From Kluyvera sp046569695 (GTDB taxonomy: Bacteria > Pseudomonadota > Gammaproteobacteria > Enterobacterales > Enterobacteriaceae), in assembly GCF_046569695.1 (NCBI RefSeq), contig NZ_JBKHUI010000020.1, positions 29,559 through 93,558 on the forward strand: DNA of 64,000 nucleotides, in the 5' to 3' direction. Made by a program: the position numbers and the translations under genes. Shown piece by piece: positions 16,981-26,869 of the stretch (position 1 is the stretch's first letter; every line of letters begins with the position of its first letter). The notes under the pieces are model-generated. The model worked only from the letters and a program-made list of their open reading frames with translations, searched no databases and was not told the origin of the DNA.

Positions 16981-18234
16981 TTACGCGTAAACCGGGAAGC
17001 GAGCGCAGATAGCCAGCACTTTCGCTTTGACGCTTTCGATGACGGACTCATCGTTGATGTTGTCCAGTACATCGCACATCCAGCCAGCCAGCTCTTTCAC
17101 TTCAGCTTCTTTAAAGCCGCGACGAGTTACCGCTGGGGAACCGATACGAATACCGGAGGTCACGAACGGGCTCTTAGGATCGTTCGGTACGCTGTTTTTG
17201 TTCACGGTGATGTTCGCACGACCCAGCGCGGCATCAGCTTCTTTACCGGTCAGGTTTTTATCAACCAGATCCAGCAGGAACAGGTGGTTTTCAGTACCGC
17301 CGGAAACCACTTTGTAGCCACGGTTCAGGAACACTTCCACCATCGCTTTGGCGTTTTTAGCAACCTGCTGCTGGTAAACCTTGAACTCTGGCTCCATCGC
17401 TTCTTTCAGCGCCACCGCTTTACCGGCGATAACGTGCATCAGAGGGCCACCCTGCGCGCTTGGGAACACGGCGGAGTTCAGTTTTTTGTACAGCTCTTCA
17501 CTACCGTCTTTCGCCAGGATCAGGCCACCGCGTGGGCCCGCCAGGGTTTTGTGAGTGGTAGTGGTCACGACGTGAGCGTGTGGAACCGGGTTCGGGTAAA
17601 CGCCTGCGGCAATCAGACCAGCAACGTGCGCCATGTCGACGAACAGGTATGCACCGATGCTGTCTGCGATTTCACGCATTTTTGCCCAGTCTACAACGCC
17701 AGAGTAGGCAGAGAAGCCACCGATGATCATCTTCGGTTTATGTTCCTGAGCCTGTTTAGCCATGTCGGCATAGTCAATTTTACCGGACTCATCAATACCG
17801 TAAGGGATGATGTTGTACAGTTTACCGGAGAAGTTAACCGGGGAGCCGTGAGTCAGGTGGCCGCCCTGCGCCAGGTTCATACCCAGAACGGTATCGCCCG
17901 GCTGCAGCAGTGCGGTGTAGACCGCGAAGTTAGCCTGAGAGCCGGAGTGCGGCTGTACGTTAGCGTAATCTGCGCCGAACAGTTCTTTCGCGCGGTCAAT
18001 CGCCAGCTGTTCAACGATATCAACGTATTCGCAACCGCCGTAGTAGCGTTTGCCTGGGTAACCTTCAGCGTATTTGTTGGTCAGCTGAGAACCCTGCGCC
18101 TGCATAACGCGAGGGCTGGTGTAGTTTTCGGAGGCGATCAGTTCGATGTGCTCTTCCTGACGTACTTTTTCCTGCTCCATAGCCTGCCACAGTTCGGCAT
18201 CATAATCGGCAATGTTCATTTCACGCTTTAACAT
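16981..18234 (-). CDS. glyA: Serine hydroxymethyltransferase
   Basis: Interconverts serine and glycine with tetrahydrofolate, the main source of one-carbon units; PLP enzyme. 417 residues from MLKREMNIADYDAELW. The PLP lysine lies in VVTTTTHKTLAGPRGG, about residue 229. An upstream in-frame ATG at 18240 is less likely. A PurR box lies about 120 bp upstream. Divergent from hmp. Confidence 0.98.
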   Translation of the reverse strand: MLKREMNIADYDAELWQAMEQEKVRQEEHIELIASENYTSPRVMQAQGSQLTNKYAEGYPGKRYYGGCEYVDIVEQLAIDRAKELFGADYANVQPHSGSQANFAVYTALLQPGDTVLGMNLAQGGHLTHGSPVNFSGKLYNIIPYGIDESGKIDYADMAKQAQEHKPKMIIGGFSAYSGVVDWAKMREIADSIGAYLFVDMAHVAGLIAAGVYPNPVPHAHVVTTTTHKTLAGPRGGLILAKDGSEELYKKLNSAVFPSAQGGPLMHVIAGKAVALKEAMEPEFKVYQQQVAKNAKAMVEVFLNRGYKVVSGGTENHLFLLDLVDKNLTGKEADAALGRANITVNKNSVPNDPKSPFVTSGIRIGSPAVTRRGFKEAEVKELAGWMCDVLDNINDESVIESVKAKVLAICARFPVYA

Positions 18235-18351
18235 CCGCATCTCCTGACTCAGCTAACAATTAAATTTTGGCCTGAAAAGGCAGTCCAATTGGACAACGGC
18301 CAACAGTATAACTGATTAGTTCTGCGATAACAGGTCTTGACAAACGAAATT

Positions 18352-18367
18352 ACGCAAACGATTACCT
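18352..18367 (-). promoter_or_regulatory. PurR operator of glyA
   Basis: Minus strand AGGTAATCGTTTGCGT, a 16-bp match to the PurR palindrome and, as I recall, the same as the E. coli glyA site. Would link one-carbon supply to purine status. Confidence 0.8.
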
Positions 18368-18510
18368 CCGCACCACACAAGGGGTTGAGGAATAAAGGGC
18401 TAACGCGGGGAAACGGATTTCTTTTCAGGATTGTGATGTGAATAATTCATGTTGTAACCGTAATGGTGCATTCTTTCAAAGAACCATTTACAAAGCAGGG
18501 GTATTTTTAT

Positions 18511-18533
18511 AAGATGCATTTAACATGCAACAT
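18511..18533 (+). promoter_or_regulatory. NsrR operator of hmp
   Basis: AAGATGCATTT followed by an imperfect mirror half CATGCAACAT, matching the 11-1-11 NsrR consensus (AAGATGCATTT repeated). It lies 28 bp before the hmp start and overlaps the -10 region. NsrR repression lifted by nitric oxide is the known control of hmp. Confidence 0.8.
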
Positions 18534-18560
18534 TAGATAACACAGAAAGGAAGACCTGCC

Positions 18561-19751
18561 ATGCTAGACGCTCAAACCATCGCCACCGTAAAAGCCACTA
18601 TCCCCCTGCTGGTTGAAACCGGCCCGAAGCTCACCGCCCACTTTTATGACCGGATGTTTACCCATAACCCGGAGCTGAAAGAGATTTTCAATATGAGCAA
18701 CCAGCGTAACGGCGACCAGCGTGAAGCGCTGTTTAACGCCATTGCCGCCTACGCCAGCAATATTGAAAACCTGCCTGCGCTGCTGCCGGCGGTAGAGAAA
18801 ATCGCCCAGAAGCATACCAGCTTCCAGATCAAACCAGAGCAGTACAACATTGTGGGCGCACACCTGCTGGCGACGCTGGATGAAATGTTTAGCCCAGGCC
18901 AGGAAGTGCTGGATGCCTGGGGTAAGGCCTATGGCGTACTGGCAGGCGTGTTTATCAACCGTGAAGCCGAGATTTATCAGGATAACGCCAGCAAAACCGG
19001 CGGCTGGGAAGGCACTCGTGCTTTCCGGATCGTCAAAAAGACGCCGCGCAGTGACCTGATTACCAGCTTCGAGATGGAACCGGTCGATGGTCAGCCGGTG
19101 GCGGATTACCAGCCGGGGCAGTATCTGGCGGTATGGCTGAAGCCGGAAGATTTCGAGTATCAGGAGATTCGTCAGTACTCACTGACCCGCAAGCCGGACG
19201 GTAAAGGCTACCGCATCGCCGTGAAACGTGAAAACGGCGGGCAGGTGTCGAACTGGCTGCATAACGCGGCAAAAGAAGGTGACGTGGTCCATCTGGCCGC
19301 ACCTGCCGGTGATTTCTTCCTTAACGTCACACAGCAAACGCCGGTCACCCTGATCTCCGGCGGCGTAGGGCAAACCCCGATGCTCGCGATGCTGGATACG
19401 CTGTCGAAAAACCGCCATCCGGCACAGGTAAACTGGTTCCACGCCGCAGAAAACGGCAGCGTTCACGCCTTTGCCGATGAAGTGAAAACGCTGGGTAGCG
19501 CGCTGCCAGACTTCACTTCTCACCTATGGTATCGCACCCCGACCGACGCGGACCGCCAGTCCGGCGCGTTCGACAGCGAAGGGCTCATGGCGCTGGCACC
19601 GCTTGCCGATAAGCTGCAAGACCCACAGATGCAGTTCTACCTGTGCGGCCCGGTTGCCTTTATGCAGCATGCGGCAAAACAGCTGCTTGCCGTTGGCGTC
19701 AACGCCGAACGTATCCACTACGAATGCTTCGGCCCGCATAAAGTCCTGTAA
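18561..19751 (+). CDS. hmp: Flavohemoglobin, nitric oxide dioxygenase
   Basis: 396 residues. Oxidises NO to nitrate using O2 and NAD(P)H. Globin domain 1-137, with the proximal haem histidine in KIAQKHTSFQI (His85) and distal Tyr29 in HFYDRM. FAD domain (IRQYSLTRKPDGKGYRIAVK, about 205) and NAD domain (ISGGVGQTPMLAML, about 270). Ends in the conserved YECFGPHKVL. Starts with a GGAAG site. Confidence 0.98.
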   Translation: MLDAQTIATVKATIPLLVETGPKLTAHFYDRMFTHNPELKEIFNMSNQRNGDQREALFNAIAAYASNIENLPALLPAVEKIAQKHTSFQIKPEQYNIVGAHLLATLDEMFSPGQEVLDAWGKAYGVLAGVFINREAEIYQDNASKTGGWEGTRAFRIVKKTPRSDLITSFEMEPVDGQPVADYQPGQYLAVWLKPEDFEYQEIRQYSLTRKPDGKGYRIAVKRENGGQVSNWLHNAAKEGDVVHLAAPAGDFFLNVTQQTPVTLISGGVGQTPMLAMLDTLSKNRHPAQVNWFHAAENGSVHAFADEVKTLGSALPDFTSHLWYRTPTDADRQSGAFDSEGLMALAPLADKLQDPQMQFYLCGPVAFMQHAAKQLLAVGVNAERIHYECFGPHKVL

Positions 19752-19764
19752 TCTTTTCTTTCCA

Positions 19765-19786
19765 GGCGGGTAGTTTCCTACCCGCC
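19765..19786 (+). terminator. Hairpin after hmp, possible terminator
   Basis: GGCGGGTAG pairs with CTACCCGCC over a 4-nt loop. The following sequence is only weakly T-rich. Confidence 0.55.
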
Positions 19787-19886
19787 CTCCTACCCCTTTG
19801 CGCTTATCCCGGTCAAAAAATAGGGTAGTGAATTGTGTTATCATTACTCACTTATCTATTTTCTTTTCCTTTGGTGATTCATTTTT

Positions 19887-21404
19887 ATGCAACAACCGTT
19901 TGTGCGCGTTGGGGAATGGCTCGTCACGCCTTCAGTGAATCAAATTAGTCGCCCTGGACGCCAGCTCACTCTGGAACCTCGATTAATCGATCTGCTGATG
20001 TATTTTGCCCACCACCCAGGGGAAGTGCTCAGCCGCGACGAGCTTATTGATAACATCTGGATGCGAAATATTGTGACCAGTCATGTGGTCACCCAGAGTA
20101 TTTCTGAACTGCGTAAATCGTTGCGCGACGGTGGCGATAGCCACGCCGAATACATTATTACCGTGCCCAAACGCGGCTATCAGCTTACGGCCCCCGTCAC
20201 CTGGCTTAGCGAGTCTGAAATACCAGGTGAAGCCGCTGAGATACAGCCTACCACCGCCCTTGATAGCGCTCCGGTAACGCCCGCGCGTGCCGCCGCTGTA
20301 GAGCCTAAACCACGCCGCTGGTTTGCCAACTTCTGGACTCAGTGCGCCTTTTTATTATCGCTTGGCGTACTGATTGCCATGATCCTGCTGAGCGTGGTGC
20401 GCCCGCATCCGCAGGTAACGCATACACACCTGCTGCTTAACCCACGCGATATTGACGTTCGCTTTGAACCGGGCTCCTCCTGTAATAACTGGGTCTCGCA
20501 GCAGTCGTATGCCATCGGCCTCGGCACGCTGATTACCACCTCGCTGAACACCTATTCCACCTTTATGGTTCACGACAAAACCAACTATAACGTCAATGAA
20601 CCGAGCAGCTCCGGGAAGACGCTGACCATCAGCTTTGTGAATCAGCGCCACTACCGCGCCCAGCAGTGCTTTATGTCGGTGCTGCTTATCGACAACGCCG
20701 ACGGTTCGACCATGCTCGATAAGCGCTACTTCGTCACCGATAGCAACCTGGTCTCTATCCAGGGCGATCTGTTCGATAGCCTCTCCAGCGCGCTGGCCCA
20801 ACCGTGGCCAGAGGAGATGCAGAAACAGCTAACCCGGCTGAAGCTGCCGGAAACCCAGTCGCTGGCCCAGTTTTACCAGGCGCTGCAGATGGTTTCTGTT
20901 GGTGATGCACCATCGTTAAACAAGGCCAGCACGCTGCTTGAGAACATCACGAAATCCTCACCCGGCTTCACCTACGCCTATGCGCAAAAAGCAATGGTGG
21001 ACGTCTTACGTCAATCACAGCAACCTTTTGATACCCAGCAATTGGCCGCACTAAATGAAGAATTAGCGCATGTAGAACAAATGCCGGATATTCAAGGCAG
21101 TTCCATCCTGTATCGAATTAAAGCCATCGATTATTTAAGCAAAGGCAACATCGACAACGCTTTTGATTTCGTGAATAAAAGCATTGAAATTGAGATGTCA
21201 TGGCTTAACTACGTACTGCTGGGTAAAGTTTATGAAATGAAAGGTGAGAGTCGTCTGGCGGCTGATGCCTATATTACGGCATTTAATTTACGACCAGGCG
21301 AGAACACGCTGTACTGGATTCAGAATGGCGTATTCCAGACGTCAATTGAGAAAATAGTCCCGTATTTGCAGTCTTTTTTAGCTAAAGAGTCATCGCCAGC
21401 CTAA
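19887..21404 (+). CDS. cadC: CadC, membrane-integrated pH and lysine-responsive activator
   Basis: 505 residues (E. coli 512). N-terminal OmpR-type winged helix (1-105) that binds the cadBA promoter directly. One membrane segment at about 151-172. Periplasmic sensor domain with two cysteines (EPGSSCNNW and YRAQQCFMS), the pair known to form a pH-sensitive disulfide. TPR-like helices in the C-terminal half. Activates cadBA at low pH with external lysine. Same strand and order as cadBA. Confidence 0.97.
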   Translation: MQQPFVRVGEWLVTPSVNQISRPGRQLTLEPRLIDLLMYFAHHPGEVLSRDELIDNIWMRNIVTSHVVTQSISELRKSLRDGGDSHAEYIITVPKRGYQLTAPVTWLSESEIPGEAAEIQPTTALDSAPVTPARAAAVEPKPRRWFANFWTQCAFLLSLGVLIAMILLSVVRPHPQVTHTHLLLNPRDIDVRFEPGSSCNNWVSQQSYAIGLGTLITTSLNTYSTFMVHDKTNYNVNEPSSSGKTLTISFVNQRHYRAQQCFMSVLLIDNADGSTMLDKRYFVTDSNLVSIQGDLFDSLSSALAQPWPEEMQKQLTRLKLPETQSLAQFYQALQMVSVGDAPSLNKASTLLENITKSSPGFTYAYAQKAMVDVLRQSQQPFDTQQLAALNEELAHVEQMPDIQGSSILYRIKAIDYLSKGNIDNAFDFVNKSIEIEMSWLNYVLLGKVYEMKGESRLAADAYITAFNLRPGENTLYWIQNGVFQTSIEKIVPYLQSFLAKESSPA

Positions 21405-21745
21405 CAATTCGATTATCACGGTTAAATAACCGCGTTCTTAATGTAATATTGATGTTGTCGCAAGGTGTTATTTGTTACCTTGTGACAACATTTCCCCTCA
21501 TGGGGCACCGCCACCTAACCACTTGTAATTAGAAGTTATTTACCTTTTCCTGATATAAAATTTTTATCCTGATGTGTTAAGCAAAAAAGGTAAAGACCTC
21601 ATCTTTTTCATGTTTGTTTTAATTTCACTTTTACTTTAGGACTTCTCTTAGCCTGCTCAGTAATAATTACCATCAGTTGGTCGGGTCAATTGGTATTACT
21701 CATTCTGCGATCCGGTCCTAAAAATACTGTTCAGGAGAAACGAAC
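21405..21745 (+). promoter_or_regulatory. cadC-cadB intergenic region, cadBA promoter
   Basis: 341 bp, A/T-rich, with no gene. The first 90 bp hold a long hairpin. The rest, from about 21540, is AT-rich and is where the CadC-binding sites and cadBA promoter must lie by analogy with E. coli. An imperfect dyad is seen near 21665-21705 (AATTACCA...TTGGTATTAC). I cannot place exact CadC sites. Confidence 0.55.
21452..21491 (+). terminator. Long hairpin after cadC
   Basis: ATGTTGTCGCAAGGT and ACCTTGTGACAACAT form a 15-bp stem with one G-U pair and a 10-nt loop, followed by TTT. Either a cadC terminator or an attenuator-like element. Confidence 0.6.
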
Positions 21746-23077
21746 ATGAGTTCTGCCAAGAAGATCGGGCTATTTGCCTGTACCGGCGTTGTTGCCGGGA
21801 ATATGATGGGGAGCGGTATCGCATTATTACCCGCGAACCTCGCCAGCATCGGTGGTATTGCCATTTGGGGCTGGGTTATTTCTATTATTGGTGCCATGTC
21901 ACTGGCTTACGTTTACGCTCGACTGGCAACGAAGAACCCGCAACAGGGTGGCCCCATTGCGTACGCTGGTGAATTATCTCCCGCTTTCGGCTTCCAGACC
22001 GGCGTCCTTTATTACCACGCCAACTGGATCGGTAACCTGGCTATCGGTATTACCGCCGTCTCTTATTTATCCACCTATTTCCCGGTATTAAATGACCCTA
22101 TTCCTGCCGGTATCGCGTGTATCGCCATCGTGTGGCTGTTCACCTTTATCAATATGCTGGGCGGTACCTGGGTAAGCCGTCTGACCACTATTGGCCTGTT
22201 CCTGGTGTTGATCCCGGTTGTGTTAACTGCCGTTGTCGGCTGGCACTGGTTTGATATGGCGACCTACCACGCCAACTGGAACACCTCTACCACTACCGAT
22301 CCACACGCGGTGATTAAAAGTATTCTTCTGTGCCTGTGGGCGTTCGTCGGCGTGGAATCTGCCGCCGTCAGCACCGGCATGGTGAAAAACCCGAAACGTA
22401 CCGTACCGATGGCAACCATGCTGGGTACCGCGCTGGCGGGTATCGTTTATATCGCCGCCACTCAGGTTATTTCCGGTATGTATCCAGCTTCCGTGATGGC
22501 CTCTTCCGGCGCACCGTTTGCCGTCAGCGCCTCTACCATTCTGGGTAGCTGGGCCGCACCGCTGGTTTCCGCCTTCACCGCCTTTGCGTGCCTGACGTCT
22601 CTGGGTTCGTGGATGATGCTGGTTGGTCAGGCAGGCGTGCGTGCCGCCAACGATGGCAACTTCCCGAAAGTGTATGGCGAGCTCGATAAAAACGGCATTC
22701 CTAAGAAAGGCCTGCTGTTGGCTGGCCTGAAAATGACCGGTCTGATGATCATCATCACCGTAATGAACTCCAACGGCGGTAAAGCCTCTGACCTGTTCGG
22801 TGAGCTGACCGGTATTGCCGTGCTGCTGACCATGCTGCCTTACTTCTACTCCTGCGTTGACCTGATTCGCTTCGAAGGCATCAACGTGCGCAACTTCGTC
22901 AGCCTTATCTGTTCGGTTCTGGGCTGTGCGTTCTGCTTCATCGCGCTGATGGGCGCAAGCTCTTTCGAACTGTCCGGTACCTTCATCGTCAGCCTGGTCA
23001 TCCTGATGTTCTACGGTCGCAAAATGCACCAGCGTCAGCATAACGACGACGAAAACAAAACGGCTGAAGCGCTTTAA
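21746..23077 (+). CDS. cadB: CadB, lysine/cadaverine antiporter
   Basis: 443 residues, APC superfamily, 12 predicted membrane segments. Imports lysine and exports cadaverine, removing protons from the cytoplasm together with CadA. The start MSSAKKIGLFACTGVVAGNM carries the conserved Gly-rich first helix (GNMMGSGIALLP). GGAG lies before the ATG. Confidence 0.98.
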   Translation: MSSAKKIGLFACTGVVAGNMMGSGIALLPANLASIGGIAIWGWVISIIGAMSLAYVYARLATKNPQQGGPIAYAGELSPAFGFQTGVLYYHANWIGNLAIGITAVSYLSTYFPVLNDPIPAGIACIAIVWLFTFINMLGGTWVSRLTTIGLFLVLIPVVLTAVVGWHWFDMATYHANWNTSTTTDPHAVIKSILLCLWAFVGVESAAVSTGMVKNPKRTVPMATMLGTALAGIVYIAATQVISGMYPASVMASSGAPFAVSASTILGSWAAPLVSAFTAFACLTSLGSWMMLVGQAGVRAANDGNFPKVYGELDKNGIPKKGLLLAGLKMTGLMIIITVMNSNGGKASDLFGELTGIAVLLTMLPYFYSCVDLIRFEGINVRNFVSLICSVLGCAFCFIALMGASSFELSGTFIVSLVILMFYGRKMHQRQHNDDENKTAEAL

Positions 23078-23168
23078 TCGCTCCCCCTAATTTCTCTAAA
23101 GGCTCCTACCTTCACCTGCTACATCATAGCGGGAGGGGCCTTCTTTATCCGGAAACATGACTATGACT

Positions 23169-25313
23169 ATGAACGTTATTGCTATCATGAACCACATGGG
23201 CGTCTACTTTAAAGAAGAGCCTATTCGTGAACTTCATCGCGCACTGGAAGGCCTGAACTTCCGCATTGTTTACCCAAATGACCGTGAAGACCTGCTGAAG
23301 CTGATTGAAAATAATGCCAATCTGTGCGGCGTGATTTTTGACTGGGATAAGTACAACCTTGAGCTGTGCGAAGAGATCAGCGCGCTGAACGAGTACATGC
23401 CGGTTTATGCTTTTGCCAACAGCTACTCCACGCTGGACGTCAGCCTCAACGATCTGCGCATGCAGGTTCGTTTCTTCGAATACGCGCTGGGCGCCGCGGC
23501 TGACATTGCGGCGAAAATCCGCCAGAGCACCGACGAATACATCGACGCCATTCTGCCACCGCTGACCAAAGTGCTGTTCAAATACGTGCGTGAAGGTAAA
23601 TACACCTTCTGTACTCCAGGCCACATGGGCGGCACCGCCTTCCAGAAAAGCCCGGTTGGCAGCATCTTCCATGATTTCTTCGGCCCTAACGCCATGAAAT
23701 CTGACATCTCCATCTCCGTTTCCGAGCTGGGCTCTCTGCTGGACCACTCCGGCCCGCACAAAGAAGCCGAAGAGTATATCGCTCGCGTCTTTAACGCCGA
23801 GCGCAGCTATATGGTGACTAACGGTACGTCTACCGCGAACAAAATCGTCGGCATGTACTCCGCACCAGCGGGCAGCACCGTGCTTATCGACCGTAACTGC
23901 CATAAATCGCTCACCCATCTGATGATGATGAGCAACATTACGCCGATCTACTTCCGCCCAACCCGTAACGCTTACGGTATTCTCGGCGGTATCCCGCAGA
24001 GCGAATTCCAGCGCGCCACCATTGAAAAACGCGTGAAAGCGACGCCAAACGCCACCTGGCCGGTGCATGCGGTGATCACCAACTCCACCTATGATGGTCT
24101 GCTGTACAACACCGACTACATCAAGAAGACGCTGGATGTGAAATCCATCCACTTCGACTCTGCCTGGGTGCCTTACACCAACTTCTCGCCAATCTATGCG
24201 GGTAAATGTGGGATGAGCGGCGACCGTGTTGAAGGCAAAGTGATTTATGAGACCCAGTCCACGCACAAACTGCTGGCGGCGTTCTCTCAGGCATCAATGA
24301 TCCACGTGAAAGGCGACATCAACGAAGAGACCTTCAACGAAGCCTACATGATGCACACCACCACCTCTCCGCATTACGGCATCGTGGCCTCCACCGAAAC
24401 CGCCGCAGCGATGATGAAAGGCAATGCCGGTAAGCGTCTGATTAACGGTTCTATCGAGCGGGCAATCAAGTTCCGTAAAGAGATCAAACGTCTCAAAGGT
24501 GAGTCCGAAGGCTGGTTCTTTGACGTCTGGCAGCCGGAGCACATCGACGGCCCTGACTGCTGGCCGCTGCGTTCTGACAGCGCATGGCACGGCTTTAAAA
24601 ACATCGATAACGAACACATGTACCTCGACCCGATCAAAGTCACCATCCTGACGCCGGGCATGAAAAAAGACGGTACCATGGATGACTTCGGTATTCCGGC
24701 AAGCCTGGTCGCCAAATACCTCGACGAGCGCGGCATCATCGTTGAGAAAACCGGCCCATACAACCTGCTGTTCCTGTTCAGCATCGGGATCGATAAAACC
24801 AAAGCGCTGAGCCTGCTGCGCGCGCTGACCGAGTTCAAACGCGCCTTTGACCTGAACCTGCGGGTGAAAAACATTCTGCCTTCGCTGTACCAGGAAGCGC
24901 CTGAATTCTATGAAAACATGCGTATTCAGGAGCTGGCGCAGAGCATCCATAAATTGGTTGAGCACCACAACCTGCCGGACCTGATGTTCCGCGCGTTTGA
25001 AGTGCTGCCAGCCATGGAAATCACCCCGTTCGAGGCGTTCCAGAAAGAGCTTCATGGCGAAACGGAAGAGGTCTATCTGGATGAAGTCGTTGGCCGTATC
25101 AACGCCAACATGATCCTGCCGTACCCTCCGGGCGTGCCGCTGGTGATGCCGGGTGAGATGATCACCGAAGAGAGCCGTCCGGTGCTGGAGTTCCTGCAGA
25201 TGCTGTGCGAAATCGGCGCGCATTACCCGGGCTTCGAAACCGACATCCACGGCGCCTACCGTCAGGCGGATGGTCGCTACACGGTTAAAGTGCTGAAAGA
25301 CGCTAAAAAATAA
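23169..25313 (+). CDS. cadA: CadA, inducible lysine decarboxylase
   Basis: About 714 residues, PLP-dependent. Decarboxylates lysine to cadaverine, consuming a proton. Wing domain 1-129, then the fold-type I core; the PLP lysine lies in ETQSTHKLLAAFSQAS, about residue 367. Three in-frame ATGs occur six bases apart (23157, 23163, 23169). The last gives the family start MNVIAIMNHMGV; the middle one fits the GGA site slightly better. Confidence 0.97.
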   Translation: MNVIAIMNHMGVYFKEEPIRELHRALEGLNFRIVYPNDREDLLKLIENNANLCGVIFDWDKYNLELCEEISALNEYMPVYAFANSYSTLDVSLNDLRMQVRFFEYALGAAADIAAKIRQSTDEYIDAILPPLTKVLFKYVREGKYTFCTPGHMGGTAFQKSPVGSIFHDFFGPNAMKSDISISVSELGSLLDHSGPHKEAEEYIARVFNAERSYMVTNGTSTANKIVGMYSAPAGSTVLIDRNCHKSLTHLMMMSNITPIYFRPTRNAYGILGGIPQSEFQRATIEKRVKATPNATWPVHAVITNSTYDGLLYNTDYIKKTLDVKSIHFDSAWVPYTNFSPIYAGKCGMSGDRVEGKVIYETQSTHKLLAAFSQASMIHVKGDINEETFNEAYMMHTTTSPHYGIVASTETAAAMMKGNAGKRLINGSIERAIKFRKEIKRLKGESEGWFFDVWQPEHIDGPDCWPLRSDSAWHGFKNIDNEHMYLDPIKVTILTPGMKKDGTMDDFGIPASLVAKYLDERGIIVEKTGPYNLLFLFSIGIDKTKALSLLRALTEFKRAFDLNLRVKNILPSLYQEAPEFYENMRIQELAQSIHKLVEHHNLPDLMFRAFEVLPAMEITPFEAFQKELHGETEEVYLDEVVGRINANMILPYPPGVPLVMPGEMITEESRPVLEFLQMLCEIGAHYPGFETDIHGAYRQADGRYTVKVLKDAKK

Positions 25314-25325
25314 TTAAAAAAACAG

Positions 25326-25353
25326 AGGGAAGCGGCTAGTCGCTTCCCTTTTT
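25326..25353 (+). terminator. cadA Rho-independent terminator
   Basis: AGGGAAGCG pairs with CGCTTCCCT over a 6-nt loop, then TTTTT. It sits between cadA and dtpC, so dtpC is reached by read-through or has its own promoter. Confidence 0.88.
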
Positions 25354-25380
25354 CGTGCATCCACACAACAAGGAATCGAC

Positions 25381-26844
25381 ATGAAAACACCCTCACAACC
25401 GCGCGCGATCTACTACATCGTGGCGATTCAAATCTGGGAATATTTTAGCTTCTACGGCATGCGTGCCCTGCTCATCCTTTACCTTACCCACCAGCTTGGT
25501 TTCAACGACAGCCACGCTATCGACCTGTTCAGCGCCTACGCCTCGCTGGTCTATGTCACCCCTATTCTGGGCGGCTGGCTCGCCGACCGCCTGCTCGGCA
25601 ACCGAACCGCCGTCATATCCGGTGCGCTGCTGATGACGCTTGGGCATATCGTACTCGGTGTGGAATCGGACTCCACGTGGAGTTTGTACCTTGCGCTGGG
25701 AATTATCATCTGCGGCTACGGCCTGTTTAAATCCAATATCAGCTGTCTGTTGGGTGAGATGTACGCCCCCGATGACAACCGTCGCGACGGCGGTTTTTCG
25801 CTGCTGTACGCGGCGGGCAACATCGGCTCCATTGCGGCGCCTATCGCCTGCGGGCTGGCAGCGCAGTGGTACGGCTGGCACGTCGGTTTCGCGCTGGCAG
25901 GCATCGGCATGTTTATTGGCCTGATCGTCTTCTTAAGCGGCCATCGCCATTTCCGCCATACGCAAGGGGTGAACAAACCTGCGCTGCGAGCGGTGAAGTT
26001 TGTCTTACCGACCTGGGGCTGGCTGGCGCTAACGCTATGCATCGCGCCGCTGTTCTTCACCCTGCTGCTGCAAAATGACTGGTCAGGCTATCTGCTGGCG
26101 ATCGTCTGCGCGGCCGCCGCCGTAATCGTGGCGCGCATTATGCTGCGTTTCCCGGCACAGCGCCGCGTCCTATCGCAAATCATTTTGCTGATGCTGACCG
26201 GCACGCTGTTCTGGGTACTGGCTCAGCAGGGCGGCAGCTCTATCAGCCTGTTTATCGATCACTTCGTGAACCGTCGCTGGCTGAACGTTGAAGTGCCAAC
26301 CGCCCTCTTCCAGTCGGTCAACGCGGTTGCCGTGATGACGGCAGGCGTGGTGCTGGCCTGGCTGTCGCGTCCGGAAAGCAGCGTTAGCTCTGCCCTGCGG
26401 GTATGGTTGAAGTTCGCATTCGGGCTGGTGTTGATGGGCGCCGGTTTCATGCTGCTGGCGCTGAACGCGCACGGCGCCCAGCTGCACGGTCAGGCCTCTA
26501 TGGGCATGATGGTCGCCGGGCTGGCACTGATGGGCTTTGCCGAGTTGTTTATTGACCCGGTGGCGATGGCGCAGATTACGCGCCTGAACTTGCCAGGGGT
26601 GACCGGCGTACTGACCGGCATCTACATGCTGGCAACCGGCTCAGTCGCTAACTGGCTGGCAGGTGTGGTGGCGCAGAAAACCACCGAATCACAAATTAAC
26701 GATACGGCTATCGATGCCTATGGGCACTTTTTCTCGCAGATGGGGGAATGGACGCTGGGCGTAGTGGCGCTGATTGTAGTACTGGTGGCGTTGAAACGTC
26801 TGTTGGGTTCGTCCAGCGTAGCGATGGCGCAGGCCGACGAGTAA
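25381..26844 (+). CDS. dtpC: DtpC, POT-family proton-coupled dipeptide transporter
   Basis: 487 residues (E. coli DtpC/YjdL 485) with about 12-14 membrane segments. POT signatures include YGMRALLILYLT, RLLGNRTAVISG and SLLYAAGNIGS. The usual ExxERFxYY motif reads IWEYFSFYG here, as in the DtpC subgroup, which prefers lysine-containing dipeptides. That preference fits its place behind cadBA as a further lysine source. In E. coli dtpC also follows cadA. Confidence 0.95.
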   Translation: MKTPSQPRAIYYIVAIQIWEYFSFYGMRALLILYLTHQLGFNDSHAIDLFSAYASLVYVTPILGGWLADRLLGNRTAVISGALLMTLGHIVLGVESDSTWSLYLALGIIICGYGLFKSNISCLLGEMYAPDDNRRDGGFSLLYAAGNIGSIAAPIACGLAAQWYGWHVGFALAGIGMFIGLIVFLSGHRHFRHTQGVNKPALRAVKFVLPTWGWLALTLCIAPLFFTLLLQNDWSGYLLAIVCAAAAVIVARIMLRFPAQRRVLSQIILLMLTGTLFWVLAQQGGSSISLFIDHFVNRRWLNVEVPTALFQSVNAVAVMTAGVVLAWLSRPESSVSSALRVWLKFAFGLVLMGAGFMLLALNAHGAQLHGQASMGMMVAGLALMGFAELFIDPVAMAQITRLNLPGVTGVLTGIYMLATGSVANWLAGVVAQKTTESQINDTAIDAYGHFFSQMGEWTLGVVALIVVLVALKRLLGSSSVAMAQADE

Positions 26845-26869
26845 TGGAAACGGCCTATGGCGTTATGCT

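Noticed and set aside
16981..18234. Possible active-site change in GlyA (NLAQGGHLTHG and FPSAQGGP instead of the E. coli sequences)
   Set aside because: As I recall, these variants also occur in Salmonella and Klebsiella GlyA and lie at tolerated positions; not a sign of inactivation.
23145..24266. 373-codon open frame opposite cadA, and similar ones opposite iscS, pssA and srmB
   Set aside because: All fully overlap confident genes, with no start signals or protein-like motifs.
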